DNA of 28,162 bases from Russula earlei (lineage: Eukaryota > Basidiomycota > Agaricomycetes > Russulales > Russulaceae), in contig JAGFNK010000644.1 in the NCBI GenBank assembly GCA_025769875.1, positions 1 to 28,162 on the forward strand. The letters run 5' to 3'. How positions within the stretch are numbered: position 1 is the first letter of the stretch; each line of letters opens with the position of its first letter. The position numbers and the translations under genes are program-made. The notes below the pieces were generated by a model, which was given only the letters and a program-made list of their open reading frames with translations, ran no database searches and was not told the origin of the DNA. Shown here piece by piece: positions 1 to 9,505 of the stretch.

Positions 1-177
1 GGCATCCAGCCATTGGAACCTGTTCCGAAGTTCATTGAGCGATTTGTTGCGGCGCGACAAACGCTCTGGTCACCTGTGGCAGTCTACCCTTGGAGAGACC
101 AGGGAAATAACGAGTCTTCTATCTTTTCTAGCGCCCGGTCAGTATCGATGAGTTCTTCATGCTTTCTTTCCTATTAG
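1..177 (+). pseudogene. FBX0: 3' end of an F-box/LRR family gene, cut by the window edge
   Basis: Reading frame 1 is open from base 1 to a TAG at 175-177 and encodes the family's conserved C-terminal block (ending VYPWRDQGNNES then a divergent tail). It closely matches the end of FBX7 at 27856-27999. Relative to FBX7 there is one extra A near base 60 and one missing C near base 84, so eight codons are read in a shifted frame before the frame is restored. The tail also runs past the FBX7 stop to a later one. The F-box and most of the gene lie outside the window, so intactness cannot be judged. Frame changes in such a short stretch may be real decay or consensus errors. Confidence 0.8.
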
Positions 178-313
178 AATCTGGTATTATACTTTCTATC
201 CGATTGTCATTGATTCGCTCCAAGCACCCAGTTGTCATACCATTACTCAGATCTCATAGCTCTCCATCTTTCTGACTTCCTACGATTCGAACCCAACGCA
301 GAACACAGGTCCC
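1..313 (+). repeat. Near-identical repeat, left copy (partner at 27856-28162)
   Basis: Bases 1-313 align with the last 307 bases of the window over coding end and 3' flank, about 95% identical by eye with several single-base indels. The flank then continues to about base 430 as a weaker match to the flanks of FBX1 (from about 3690) and FBX3 (from about 11060), sharing the phrase CTTCCAAGCG. Confidence 0.9.
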
Positions 314-430
314 TTATCACCCCACAACCATCTGTTGACATTCTTCCAAGCGACACCATCATTGTTACGTCTCTTGGAGGCACGCGGTTCTTGAGTCACT
401 TACACACAAGGACACTGTATCGAATCTGAG

Positions 431-1300
431 CTAACTTTGTGGACCGTCTAGTGGAGTCCCTGGAAGCTTGTTATACTTCCAAAGCCAAGCTCGCTCAATC
501 AATCTGGGGAACGAACGTTTGAATAACAGTCGTGTGGACGCTGTGCGTGTAGTCGTTTACACAGGGCCACTCAATTAACTTGTCTTCCCTCAGACGATAC
601 TCACAGGCGGCATCGCCACCACGGACACGACCGCGCAACTAAAAGGAAAGGAAAGGGCGGCGAAAAGAGCTCAGACGCGGGAAGTGACGTTACATCTTCG
701 ACGCGGCTACCTGCAGCGCCCGCCGCTACAATAATCGACCGGACATCTGGGTCATACCGACTCGGAAAGCTGGATTCGGTGTTTCTTCATCCCGATTTGA
801 AAGCCATGATGATGCGGTGTCACGTCGTACCGATGCCGTGAAGGAAAGGAGGAAGACTGAGGAGGACCGCAATCTACATGACCGCTCCCAAGTCTCTTGA
901 CACAATCAATATGCGAGAACGTTGTGCAAACCGCCAGCCAACCGGATTTGTATCGCGTGTTTGAGAGCCTGAGGTGTTGATCGAGGTGTCCGTGTGTTGC
1001 ACGTCTTCCCTACTCCACTCATGACTATAGTTATATTCAACTTACATCGAACATGCCCAGGAATGAAGCGAGCTGTCCGTGGTCAATGTGTGAAATACAA
1101 TACGGAGCCAACATGAAGGTGTCACAAGGGTTGAGCACCGCGCTCGTACCTGATGGCCTTTGCTTAGAACGCCATGTATAAACTGATACCTGTGATATAC
1201 CCTATCAACTCACTCTGAATAACCTCGGCTGTCCAGGCCAACCTCATGTGGAGGACCTGCCGGTGACAGCGTGCTCATGCCCAAATATCTCAATCGACTC
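431..1300. other. Spacer without a recognisable gene
   Basis: No convincing gene was found. A frame around 650-840 is open and reads as a serine/alanine-rich peptide ending in MMMRCHVVPMP, but it has no supported start, no recognised domain and stops immediately. It may be a worn gene fragment. The rest shows stops in all frames. Confidence 0.5.
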
Positions 1301-1309
1301 TAGGTTCGA

Positions 1310-1860
1310 GATGAGCTGGTAGAGACGAGACAGATAATTTCGCAGAACGGAAGGTGCAGATGAGATGGCAAAAAGGGAGCAGGAATATAACGCACCTACG
1401 TCGCGAAGCGCGCGGCATGACGTCCCTCAGTTCGTGCGTCCTGGCATGACTGGCGTGCGTCCGTGGCCGGCGTTGTTGATTGGCGAATCAGCTTCATGCA
1501 GATGACTACTACTGCTCTCATCTCGTAGATGTGACGATGGCACACTACTAGCGCTGGCGCGGCAAGGTGGCGTACCGAGCAGCGTAGAGATCACGGCCAT
1601 GGATCGGAGGACAGCTGGGAATTGGCCGCGGGGAGTGAATGAGGTGCACTGCAACGGGACTTGTTGCATGTTGGAAACGGGAATTCGGTCGACGCGGGCT
1701 CGGGCGCGCAGAAGACGAGATGTCACTACACGGATGCGTGGATGCCAGTCACGGTGGACGAGCGGGAATGGCTCCGAGCTCGTCGGATGAGCTTCGATCA
1801 CAAGGCCGACTGCCGTAGGCTGTACAGTGTGGGCAACGGGCACACATGAAGGTGCTGGGC
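1310..1860. repeat. Intergenic cassette module N, copy A
   Basis: This stretch matches 8640-9320, sharing for example GGCATGACGT, CTGGCATGACTGGCGTGCGT, the GGCCGGCGTTGTTGAT segment and GAGCAGCGTAGAGATCACGG. A shorter, more diverged match lies at about 26035-26215. The stretch lies upstream of FBX1, as copy B lies upstream of FBX3 and copy C upstream of FBX7. The open frames inside it (for example 1427-1843 minus and 1599-1790 plus) are not conserved between copies, so it is treated as non-coding spacer. Confidence 0.75.
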
Positions 1861-2030
1861 TGGAGTCTTGGATCCTCCTAGCATTAAGGATGAGTGTTGG
1901 AGTTTATCGGAATCCAACGCCTCGGAAGAATCAGGAGCCGAACAACTGGTCGTTTAGAAAGACATCACTTTACGTCTGCGATGGGAATAATCAGTCGGGG
2001 GAAAAAAAGCTAGGAGTGTAGGGAGGGGAT

Positions 2031-2038
2031 TATATAAG
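2031..2038 (+). promoter_or_regulatory. TATA box of FBX1
   Basis: The sequence TATATAAG lies about 83 bases before the donor of the 5' UTR intron and about 140 bases before the ATG. FBX3 has TACATAAG at the matching place and FBX7 has a TATAAG at a comparable distance. Confidence 0.6.
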
Positions 2039-2113
2039 ACGACACGAGATGGCGCAGTGGTGTGGCTGCAACGTGCACCGCACCTTACTTTACGCTACAT
2101 CCTCTCACTTTCT

Positions 2114-2166
2114 GTACGTCGACTCCTTTGTCACCCATCCCTCAAACAACTACTGATTGTGCACAG
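2114..2166 (+). other. 5' UTR intron of FBX1
   Basis: Donor GTACGT, branch-like TACTGAT and acceptor GCACAG give a 53-nt intron ending 5 nt before the start codon. FBX3 has the same arrangement with TACTAAT as branch site. FBX4 and FBX7 have an unrelated upstream sequence but the same acceptor position, so the intron is supported by comparison of copies. Confidence 0.75.
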
Positions 2167-2171
2167 TGTCC

Positions 2172-3635
2172 ATGACGACCACTGACCAAGACGGGGTGAC
2201 AATCAACACGCTCCCCGATAATGTCCTCGTGGACATATTCATATTTTATTTCAACACGGAAGGGGACCAGCTCTTAGAAACACTGCTCCGTGTGTGTCAA
2301 AGATGGCGAGCTTTGGTGTTGGCGTCGCCACGTCAGCTTGAACTGGAAAGTGTGTACACAGGAACAGAACCGGTCTCAGAGTTCGCGAGGGACATCAGGC
2401 CAACCTGGCCGGTGGGGATACGTCCCACAGATTATTCATCCTCGATCTGTCGAAACATAACGGCTTTCCTCAACTCGAAGCACCTCCATCTCATACACGC
2501 AATATTTTTGTGGTCCATTACAGCTTCAGATTTGAAGAAATTGGTAGCAGCGATGGAGAAACCATTCCCGGAGCTGAAATATCTGGGGATTTATGTCAAC
2601 GAAGGTCCGATGACGCCCCTTCCGGACTCACTCTTAGGCAGATCAGCCCCACTTCTGCGACAACTTGTGTTGAACAATTGTCCGTTTCCAGGAATGCCAA
2701 AGCTACTCTTGTCAGCCACTCACCTTTGCCAACTTGACCTTCGGGATATTCCCCATTCCGGTTACTTTTCGCCTCAGGATCTGGGCGCCGCCTTGTCGGT
2801 CATGTCCAGACTTGAATTCCTTCGCGTTGAATTCGAATCCCCTCGATATCCTGAAAGTCGACATCCACTTTCGCTCACACGCTCTGTCCTCCCATCTCTC
2901 ACCAAACTTGTCTTCGAAGGCGCTCACCAGTATTTGGAGGACTTACTGGCCCAAATCGAGGCTCCACTTCTCAGCCAACTCAAGATAGTGTTCTCTGAGG
3001 ACCCCCACTTTGTCGTCCCACAACTTCACGAGTTGATCAGTCATGCAGAGGCGTTCAAGAAATGCCACAGAGCAATTGTGCACACTTCCGATCATGCAAT
3101 CCGCTTCTCGGCTTTCAGAGAACTTTATTCTCCAGAGCTCTCCTTAATTGGGCGTGGAGAGTTGGATCAGCTGCTTTCATCATTTGCCCGACTCTTCAAC
3201 TCATCCTTGTCCTTCCTCTCCACTTTGGAGCAGCTCGACTTCTTGGATATTTCTACTCAAACTTCCAAAAATGGCATAGAAATTACTCAATGGCTGGAAC
3301 TCCTAGAACCGTTCACTTCTGTAACGGATTTGCGCCTGCAACACCAAATTGCGTCCCATGTCTGCCGGGCGCTGGAGGAGCTCGCCGAAGAAAGAGTAAA
3401 ACAAGTCCTACCAGCACTACAGAAAATCTTTTTGATCGGCGTCGGGGAGTCTGTTCCGAAATATATGCAAGGATTCGTCGCGGCGCGACAGCTCTTTGGT
3501 CACCCCGTCGCTGTCTGCCCTTGGGATGACTACAGAAAAACAGCTAGTAACGTCTACTACCTTCTGTGCGATTGTCATTATTTGACTCCAAGCACCCTAG
3601 GACTGCACCATATGTGGAGTCTCCCATCTGACTAG
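2172..3635 (+). CDS. FBX1: F-box / leucine-rich family protein (intact copy)
   Basis: A 487-residue single coding exon. The F-box lies at residues 12-58, with LPDNVLVDIF at 14-23 and the second half CQRWRALVLASPRQL at 42-56. The rest is a leucine-rich, irregular-repeat region (for example LLRQLVLNNC and LCQLDLRDIP) that probably forms a solenoid. F-box proteins of this kind normally bind Skp1 through the F-box and offer the C-terminal part to a substrate for SCF-type ubiquitylation; that role is inferred from the family. The start is the ATG just after the 5' UTR intron; an upstream in-frame TTG lies inside that intron. This is the only copy in the window with no visible lesion. Its last 30 or so residues (from NVYYLLCDCH) come from sequence that is 3' UTR in FBX3, so the C-terminus is longer than in other copies. 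Confidence 0.9.
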   Translation: MTTTDQDGVTINTLPDNVLVDIFIFYFNTEGDQLLETLLRVCQRWRALVLASPRQLELESVYTGTEPVSEFARDIRPTWPVGIRPTDYSSSICRNITAFLNSKHLHLIHAIFLWSITASDLKKLVAAMEKPFPELKYLGIYVNEGPMTPLPDSLLGRSAPLLRQLVLNNCPFPGMPKLLLSATHLCQLDLRDIPHSGYFSPQDLGAALSVMSRLEFLRVEFESPRYPESRHPLSLTRSVLPSLTKLVFEGAHQYLEDLLAQIEAPLLSQLKIVFSEDPHFVVPQLHELISHAEAFKKCHRAIVHTSDHAIRFSAFRELYSPELSLIGRGELDQLLSSFARLFNSSLSFLSTLEQLDFLDISTQTSKNGIEITQWLELLEPFTSVTDLRLQHQIASHVCRALEELAEERVKQVLPALQKIFLIGVGESVPKYMQGFVAARQLFGHPVAVCPWDDYRKTASNVYYLLCDCHYLTPSTLGLHHMWSLPSD

Positions 3636-4112
3636 AATTGTATGGTACATTGAACGCAACGCAGGTCACGGCCCCCGATATACGGAACAATCATGTGTTG
3701 AGGAATCTTCCAAGCGCGCACTCACGCTGAGGCCTCTCGTTTCAGTCCGTCGTTGGCAGCGACATAGTGCCTTTGGACTGCGAGTGCGAGTGCACGGCCT
3801 CGACGATCGCAGTGTTCGCTGCCGACTTGGTTACCACCATGGAATCACTCAGATACGTGCATATTCATCATCACCCCTTTTCATCTCTCGATCACTAGGC
3901 GAGCCTGTTCCCTTTCAGTCAATTGTCACACTTCTCCCTGTACTCTTTGTATATAAGCACCTCATACTCTCTCAAACAACAGTGTCGTCATTGTCCCCCT
4001 TTCATTCGGCTGAGAAATCCCGTGTGAAGCACGGTCTCTATCACCATCACCTCAAACTTCTCTTCTCTCACCCTTCGAGCCATCGCTTCCACGATCCACG
4101 TCTCGCTGGGGT
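3636..4112. repeat. F-box 3' flank, duplicated copy 1 (partner 24217-24722)
   Basis: The segment begins right after the FBX1 stop and matches the segment after FBX6 at roughly 90% by eye, so gene and flank were duplicated together. It contains a promoter-like TATATAAG at 3950-3957 followed by CTCTCAAACAAC, but no supported gene starts downstream. The 213-residue frame over 3784-4425 is not kept in the second copy and is not counted as a gene. Confidence 0.8.
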
Positions 4113-4720
4113 TCGCTGTCTTCTACTCTTTGGGTCAAGCCAGTTCCACGAACTCACCCGCGCGTCCCCGGACAGGCTACACCATTGGCCTGCGTCTTGT
4201 TGGGTACGGGAAACTTTGGCATTAGTTTTGTCGACGATCGGCTTCAAAATTGCTCTTGACTTGTTAATGTTGGGCAGTAACACTTCCGGTCCTCCTCGAT
4301 CGGACGATCTGAGAGTTTTCACTGGTGCAGATGTTGTGTGCCTTTGGAAGTGCCCGGCTGTGGCCAATGCGATGGCGCCAACTGAACCACAACTGAGTCA
4401 TGACCATACGAGTCGGGGACCATGACCGCTGGCCCAAAGCCGTGTGTCACGGTTGCGCCGTTCAACCGTCGCCGTTCAAATGCCAAATCGTCGCTGAGGG
4501 CGCTTGTGTCCGCAATGTCGAGCTCAACGATATCGTCACTGATGGCGCACTTGGGTATGCTCACAACGACGGGTCCTCGTGGTGGAAAGGCACCAGCGCA
4601 CGGGCTGCGGGAAGGACGAGGCACGGCCGTAACAGGAGCGGGGGTGGTCGTCGCTACACATTGGGGCGCGTTCGGAATGAGCAGGTACACAGAGATTGAA
4701 GGAACGTACGTGGTAGACTC
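4113..4720. repeat. Intergenic cassette module M, copy 1
   Basis: This stretch matches 8173-8690 and 25513-26050. Shared landmarks are CTTGACTTGTTA, a GATGTTGYGTGCCTTTG stretch, CCCGGCTGTGGC and CGGAGYGGGTTCGGRATGAG-like ends. Each copy lies 3' of an F-box gene. Reading frames inside are not conserved, so no gene is called. Confidence 0.7.
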
Positions 4721-4744
4721 TACGTTGACTGATCCTTCATAATG

Positions 4745-5190
4745 CAACAGGAGGAAAGTTATACTCCAAGGGGGAGTCCATCCTGCGTGGAAGTCAGAAC
4801 GGCAAATGGAACATATGATACGGAACGCACATCTTCATGCCTTTATCTTCGTTGACGTATAACTCCTCCGGGTTTACGACCACGGTTCTATGTAGCAGTC
4901 AGGATCTGAACTTCAAAGGAGGGGAAGAGACGTACAGATCGCTCCTCAACGTGCAATTCGAAGCATGCCGTGGAGCCTGGGCCGCTCTGAATTCTCTCCA
5001 TCTTTGACGCATGTACTAACGTGGATAGCCCTGTCGGCAAGTACGGTGAATCTTAGCAGCGATGAGAGACATACGTGTCAACTCGAATTGTGAGCCGGCC
5101 TTCGAAGCGATTTCCTCGTCGACGGTTCTAAAGAGCAGCCAGATTGGTCAAAGTCGACACAAGTTTGTTGCAGACGTACCCATGACTAAA
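4745..5190. other. Spacer, nothing recognised
   Basis: No open frame of note, no family similarity and no repeat shared with the rest of the window could be seen. It separates module M from the minus-strand membrane-protein pseudogene. Confidence 0.4.
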
Positions 5191-5192
5191 CT

Positions 5193-6195
5193 TCAAAGAC
5201 GCCGGCGCAGATCCCACATCTGCAGCTCTATTGCCACGTTTGATCGCCATTCGATGCGCTCTTCGTTGTCGATAGTCTTTGAGGATGCCGCAAAGCTCGA
5301 AGATACGAATCCCCACGAGGTCAAGCACTCGACGAATGCATACTCTATGAAGAAGGGCCACTTCCACCCTCCATACGACGGGTACACACGGTAGGACCGT
5401 CGACGCCAACGCAGCAAGACCAGAGATGCAGGCCAGCCAAATTGTCCGATGTGAGAAGAAGTTGCCGTCCGCAGGTTCGATGGTCGGGCGAGTCCGACAA
5501 AATGTGATAGACGCAAAGGCGGCGAATATGCCGGCGCCAATCCAGAATGGAATGGCACAAATGCACAAAGCGGCCTGGCGGTTGAGGCGCAGTGGAGCCC
5601 AGATTATTCCGAGGCCAAAGAGAGCGAGCTGTATCGCTGTGGTGAAGTACAGAAGAATGTTCCAGACGCCCCACGGGTTTCTGCTGCTAGAGAAGGTATA
5701 CGCCCAGATCTTCGTGATATTCTGCAAAAACCGTCAGTCGTCCAGGGCATACATACTAACAAGTAGCAACGCATACCTCGGCGGTGACACCACAGAAAAT
5801 GCAGATCAACTTCGACAACGTATGAAAAATCTCATCGTGTCAGAAATGAAGAAACACAATGAAGGTGGTGTGGGCAATGGTCGAAGCGACGAGAGAGGTG
5901 ACCAGAACCTTTCTCACGTGTGGAGACTCTCTCCCGTGAGGAGTGGAAAGGATCTGAAGGCAACGAGCGTTGTGGTAATCAAACCGTCGCGGTCGGCATG
6001 GGAAGTGATAGCGGAAAGGACGATAGCAGCGGCGTTGGCTAAGATAACGACTGGGATGGTCGAGAGGAATATTGCCCAACGAGCACGGGTGCGCAGCTCT
6101 CAGTAGTCCCAGAACTGCATCCCAGCTCGTCGTCTGGATTGGTGGAGGGAGACGAGCAGGGGTAGGGGAATCGTTGCGAGAGGCGACGTGGCCTG
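5193..6195 (-). pseudogene. Decayed multi-pass membrane protein gene
   Basis: Pieces of a hydrophobic protein can be read in several frames on the minus strand. From upstream: PLPLLVSLHQSRRR near 6150; an in-frame TGA; then WAIFLSTIPVVILANAAA, a clear membrane span near 6060; then TSLVASTIAHTTFIVFLHF ending in another in-frame TGA near 5838. A plausible intron follows (GTATGC...TTTGCAG, about 5777-5723). The next exon reads ITKIWAYTFSS then LLYFTTAIQLALFGLGIIW and further spans. Near 5395 the frame must shift to continue as KWPFFIEYAFVECL, ending at 5193. At least four spans are visible. The protein resembles polytopic fungal membrane proteins in general, but I do not recognise the family. 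Two internal stops and a frameshift argue that it is dead. Confidence 0.6.
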
Positions 6196-6474
6196 ACATG
6201 GAATATACTTACATCAGAGCTTACTGCGATTGATGCCCGGTGCCGTTGCTCGGTAGCAATATCAGCCCATCTATATCACTGATAGCGTACGTCTTACTAA
6301 AGGGAGGCGAGCCAGGGATCTCGGATTTCTTTATGAATGAGATTGAACATTCGAGGGAATGGAGTGTCGGTTTCGGGCCGCCAGGGGCGCGTGCGGAGGA
6401 GCACGTTAGCGCAACACGGCGCGTCCCCGGGATTCTCTCTGCTGTTCTATTCAGATTCACTCCCCCGCATATCC

Positions 6475-6711
6475 ATGACTCAATCGGACACGCCCACCAA
6501 AACCGGAGCAAGCGCATCAGCCAGACCGAAAGGCAAGGCCTTATTTCCGTCAAAGTCCGACATTCTCGGCGTCAGAAAACGGAAAAGCTTCAAGAGGTTG
6601 TCAGTCGGGAATCGTCGAAGGGAAGAACATGGCACTTATTACCCTAGCTCACGATGTCAACTGCGATGCTACCTCTTCTTCGTGGAGGGTAGTTCCACAC
6701 GATCACCTTAG
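6475..6711 (+). CDS. Short ORF, possible first exon of an unknown protein
   Basis: An ATG in a reasonable context opens a 78-codon frame. It starts MTQSDTPTKTGASASARPKG and continues with a lysine- and serine-rich stretch (KRKSFKRLSVGNRRR). Disordered, basic N-termini of this style precede folded domains in many fungal proteins, including NLR-like ones. No downstream exon with a recognisable domain is present before FBX2 begins at 6926, so this is either a relic or a chance frame. Confidence 0.25.
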   Translation: MTQSDTPTKTGASASARPKGKALFPSKSDILGVRKRKSFKRLSVGNRRREEHGTYYPSSRCQLRCYLFFVEGSSTRSP

Positions 6712-6925
6712 CTACCCCCAGACGCTACATCTCAGACGAGCTCTCGCAGGTACGTCGAGCGATCTTCACCCCTGAAGTACCTAAACAGGCCTTGCCGTTA
6801 TCACGTCTCCTCACCACTCGGCTTCAATGACACGGCCTTGCGCCCCCCGTTCCTCGACTATGATTGGTAGTCCCATCCAAGATTCGTGGAAAGGAAAAAA
6901 TCAAATCTCCTGAGTATGTCCTTTG

Positions 6926-8178
6926 CAATGTCCTACCACTAACCAATCGATTTTTGGCCGGGTAACAATCAACACGCTCCCCGATGACGTCCTCGTGGGC
7001 ATATCTTATTTCTATGTGCCAGTGAATGATCGGGAGCTAGAAACCAGTGGATGGCATACATTGGTCCATGTGTGCCAAAGATGGCGTCATATCGTTGCAA
7101 TTTTTGTACACAGGAACAAGATCGATGTCTGAGATGCTGGACGTCTGGCCAGTCTTTCCAGTCGCGATGAGTTTCAGGACATATCAATCCTCGAACTGTG
7201 GACACATAGCTGCTTCCCTCAAATCGAAGCACCACCATCGCATATGTAAATTTCACTTGGTCAGTGTTCCAACGTCATATTGGTAGGAAATATTGGCAGC
7301 AGCGATGCAGAAGCCATTGCCGCAGCTGACATCTCTGAAATTTTTGATGGAGGAAAATACGGCGATGTTCGTTCCGGATTCGTTCCTAAGTGGATTGCGA
7401 TGTCTCTCGTTGAGAATTTTTCCGTTTCCTGGAATCCCAAAACAGCCAACGGTTACTTTTCGACCCTGTCTTTGGTCGCCGCCCTGTCAGTCATGTATAC
7501 GTTGTTGAATTCCAAACCCCTTGATCATGCCCCGATCCGGCAAGTCAACCTCCAACTCCACTCACATGCTCTGTCTTCCCTGCTCTCACTGGACTTATTT
7601 CCGCGGCGTTCACGAGTACTTGTCCCGAATCGAGGTTCCCTTTCTCAATAGACGGACTCCCACTTTTGTTGTCCCACGACTTTATCAGTTGATCAGTCAC
7701 AGAATCGTTTAAGACATGCCACAGAGCAATTGTAGGCCGCTCCGATTGTGGAATTCGATCGACGATTCTCAGAGAGACGGGTATCTTACTTCCGAACTGC
7801 AGCGTATCTTTGAATAGGCAGCTTTCACCTCTGGTACAGCTCTGCGGCTCATCCTCTCCCCTCTTCTCCACTTTGGTACGGCTCGACGTCGAGGATCGAA
7901 ATTAGGAATTGTATTGGAATGACAGGGACACCACTCGGTGGCTGAAACTCCTGGCCCGGTTCACTGCTGTGAAGGATCTGCGCCTATCCAATCGAGTTGC
8001 GCGACATGTCTGCCAAACGCTGGAGGAGCTCGCCGAAGAAAGAGCAACGGGGTTGTTACCCGCGCCACGAAGCACTCACTCGACGGACCTCCCGCCATGG
8101 GAATCTGTTCCGGAATTTACTGAGCGATTCGTCGCCACGCGACAACTCTCTGGTCACCCCATCGCCGTCATTACTTGA
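6926..8178 (+). pseudogene. FBX2: decayed F-box family copy
   Basis: F-box family sequence runs through the whole interval but in changing frames. The start codon region is altered, so the conserved in-frame ATG is missing. VTINTLPDDVLVGISYF and VHVCQRWRHIV are still readable. A deletion of about 26 bp near 7097 then shifts the frame. Later pieces are FVPDSFLSG near 7370, VHEYLSRIEVPFL near 7600 and the C-terminal WLKLLARFTAVKDLRLSNR to SGHPIAVIT (7930-8178). Several stops lie between. No 5' UTR intron or TATA box is clear upstream. It is the most worn of the nearly full-length copies. Confidence 0.85.
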
Positions 8179-9320
8179 CTTGTTACTGTTGTGCAGTACC
8201 GTTGCCAGTCCTCCTCCCCTTCCATTTCAGAGTTTTCGCTAGCGCAGATGTTGTGTGCCTTTGTTAATGCCCGGCTGTGGCGAAGGCGACACCACCAACA
8301 CATTACCATACTAGTAAGAGCTGGGGCACATGACCGCGGCTCGAATACCTCCAGGTACATCCATGATCATTCGATCTCCTCCAGCTCCTTAGCGCCATCC
8401 TTCTTTGCAACCTTCGCGCCATTTTTCCTGTTCAATCGTAGCCGTTCGAATGCATAGAATCAGTGTCGTTGACAGTGTTATGTCGGCAAAGTCACGCTCG
8501 AGGTGGTCATCATGGTCGTCTAATGCATGTGGGGATGGCTACAACGATGGTGGAAATGCACAAGTCACGGTGCATAAGCCGCAGAAGAGGCACAGCTGCG
8601 AGCACCTGGCAACGCCGTGGCACTGGCAGGGAGGCCACCGCTACATTCGGAGCGGGTTCGGGATGAGATGGTAAAGATGAGACAGATAATTTGGATGGGA
8701 CGGCAAAAAGGGAGCAGGAATGATCCACCTTCTCCGATGACGTGAATCCAGGTAGCGAAGCGCGCGGCATGACGTTCCTCAGTTCGTGCGACCTGGCATG
8801 ACTGGCGTGCGTCTGTGGCCGGCGTTGTTGATCGGCGAATCAGCGTCAGGCAGATGACTACTACTACTCCTATATCGTAGATGTGTGATGATAGCTTTCA
8901 AACCGTTCAACATCATAACAGATGGATCCCAAGGGTGGGGCAACCAAAAAGTGTTTCGGAAACCCTTTTTGGTCGGTCCACCTTTGGATTTGTCTGCCAT
9001 GATGTCGAACGGAAGTTTACCTCAAAAGTTTCTAACGTACCGATCTCCTTGCCATACCGAGCAGCGTAGAGATCACGGCCTGGATCGGAAGACAGTTGGA
9101 AATTGGCCGCGGGGAGTGAATGAGGTGGTGCACTGCAACAAGAAGGACATGTTGCATGTTGGAGACGGGGATTCGGTCGACGTGGGCCCTGGCGCGGAAG
9201 ACGAGGTGTCACTACACGGACGCGCTGTAGCGAACGCGAGGCACATGGACGGATGCGTGGATACTGACTGGTCAGGCCCGAGCTCACCGGATGTGCTTCG
9301 GTCACAAGGCCGACTGCCGT
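8173..9320. repeat. Intergenic cassette modules M and N, copy B
   Basis: Module M (8173 to about 8690) matches copies at 4255 and 25622, and module N (about 8640-9320) matches 1310-1860. Together they form an uninterrupted spacer between FBX2 and FBX3 and show the ancestral order gene, M, N, next gene. Compared with copy A, about 33 bases have been replaced by about 160 unrelated bases at roughly 8890-9050. Confidence 0.75.
8934..8982. repeat. Near-perfect 49-bp inverted repeat (hairpin)
   Basis: Arms 8934-8957 and 8959-8982 are complementary at 20 of 24 positions around a single central base at 8958. The core is ACCAAAAAG on one side and CTTTTTGGT on the other. It lies in the only part of module N copy B that has no match in copy A. 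Confidence 0.75.
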
Positions 9321-9387
9321 CTGTCGGGAAACGAGAGAGCAGCAGAAATCGGAAAGACCTGCACTAGAGCAAATGTACGCAAAGGAT

Positions 9388-9395
9388 TACATAAG
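9388..9395 (+). promoter_or_regulatory. Degenerate TATA box of FBX3
   Basis: TACATAAG, in the same flanking context (AAGACGACA downstream) as TATATAAG of FBX1, differs by one T-to-C change. It sits 53 bases before the 5' UTR intron donor. Confidence 0.45.
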
Positions 9396-9447
9396 ACGAC
9401 AGATGCTTTGTTTTCGGACGCTACATATCCTCACTGATTAGCTTTCT

Positions 9448-9500
9448 GTACGTCAACTCCTTTGTCACCCATCCCTCAAACAACTACTAATTGTGCACAG
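9448..9500 (+). other. 5' UTR intron of FBX3
   Basis: Donor GTACGT, branch site TACTAAT and acceptor GCACAG give 53 nt, the same length as in FBX1 and nearly the same sequence. The ATG follows 5 nt later at 9506. Confidence 0.75.
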
Positions 9501-9505
9501 TATCC

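Noticed and set aside
3784..4425. 213-residue plus-strand frame after FBX1
   Set aside because: The frame is not preserved in the duplicated flank and module copies at 24217-26050, and it runs across a promoter-like block.
5426..6106. 226-residue plus-strand frame
   Set aside because: It lies opposite the membrane-protein relic, where the minus strand shows real hydrophobic spans and an intron. The plus-strand product has no recognisable feature.
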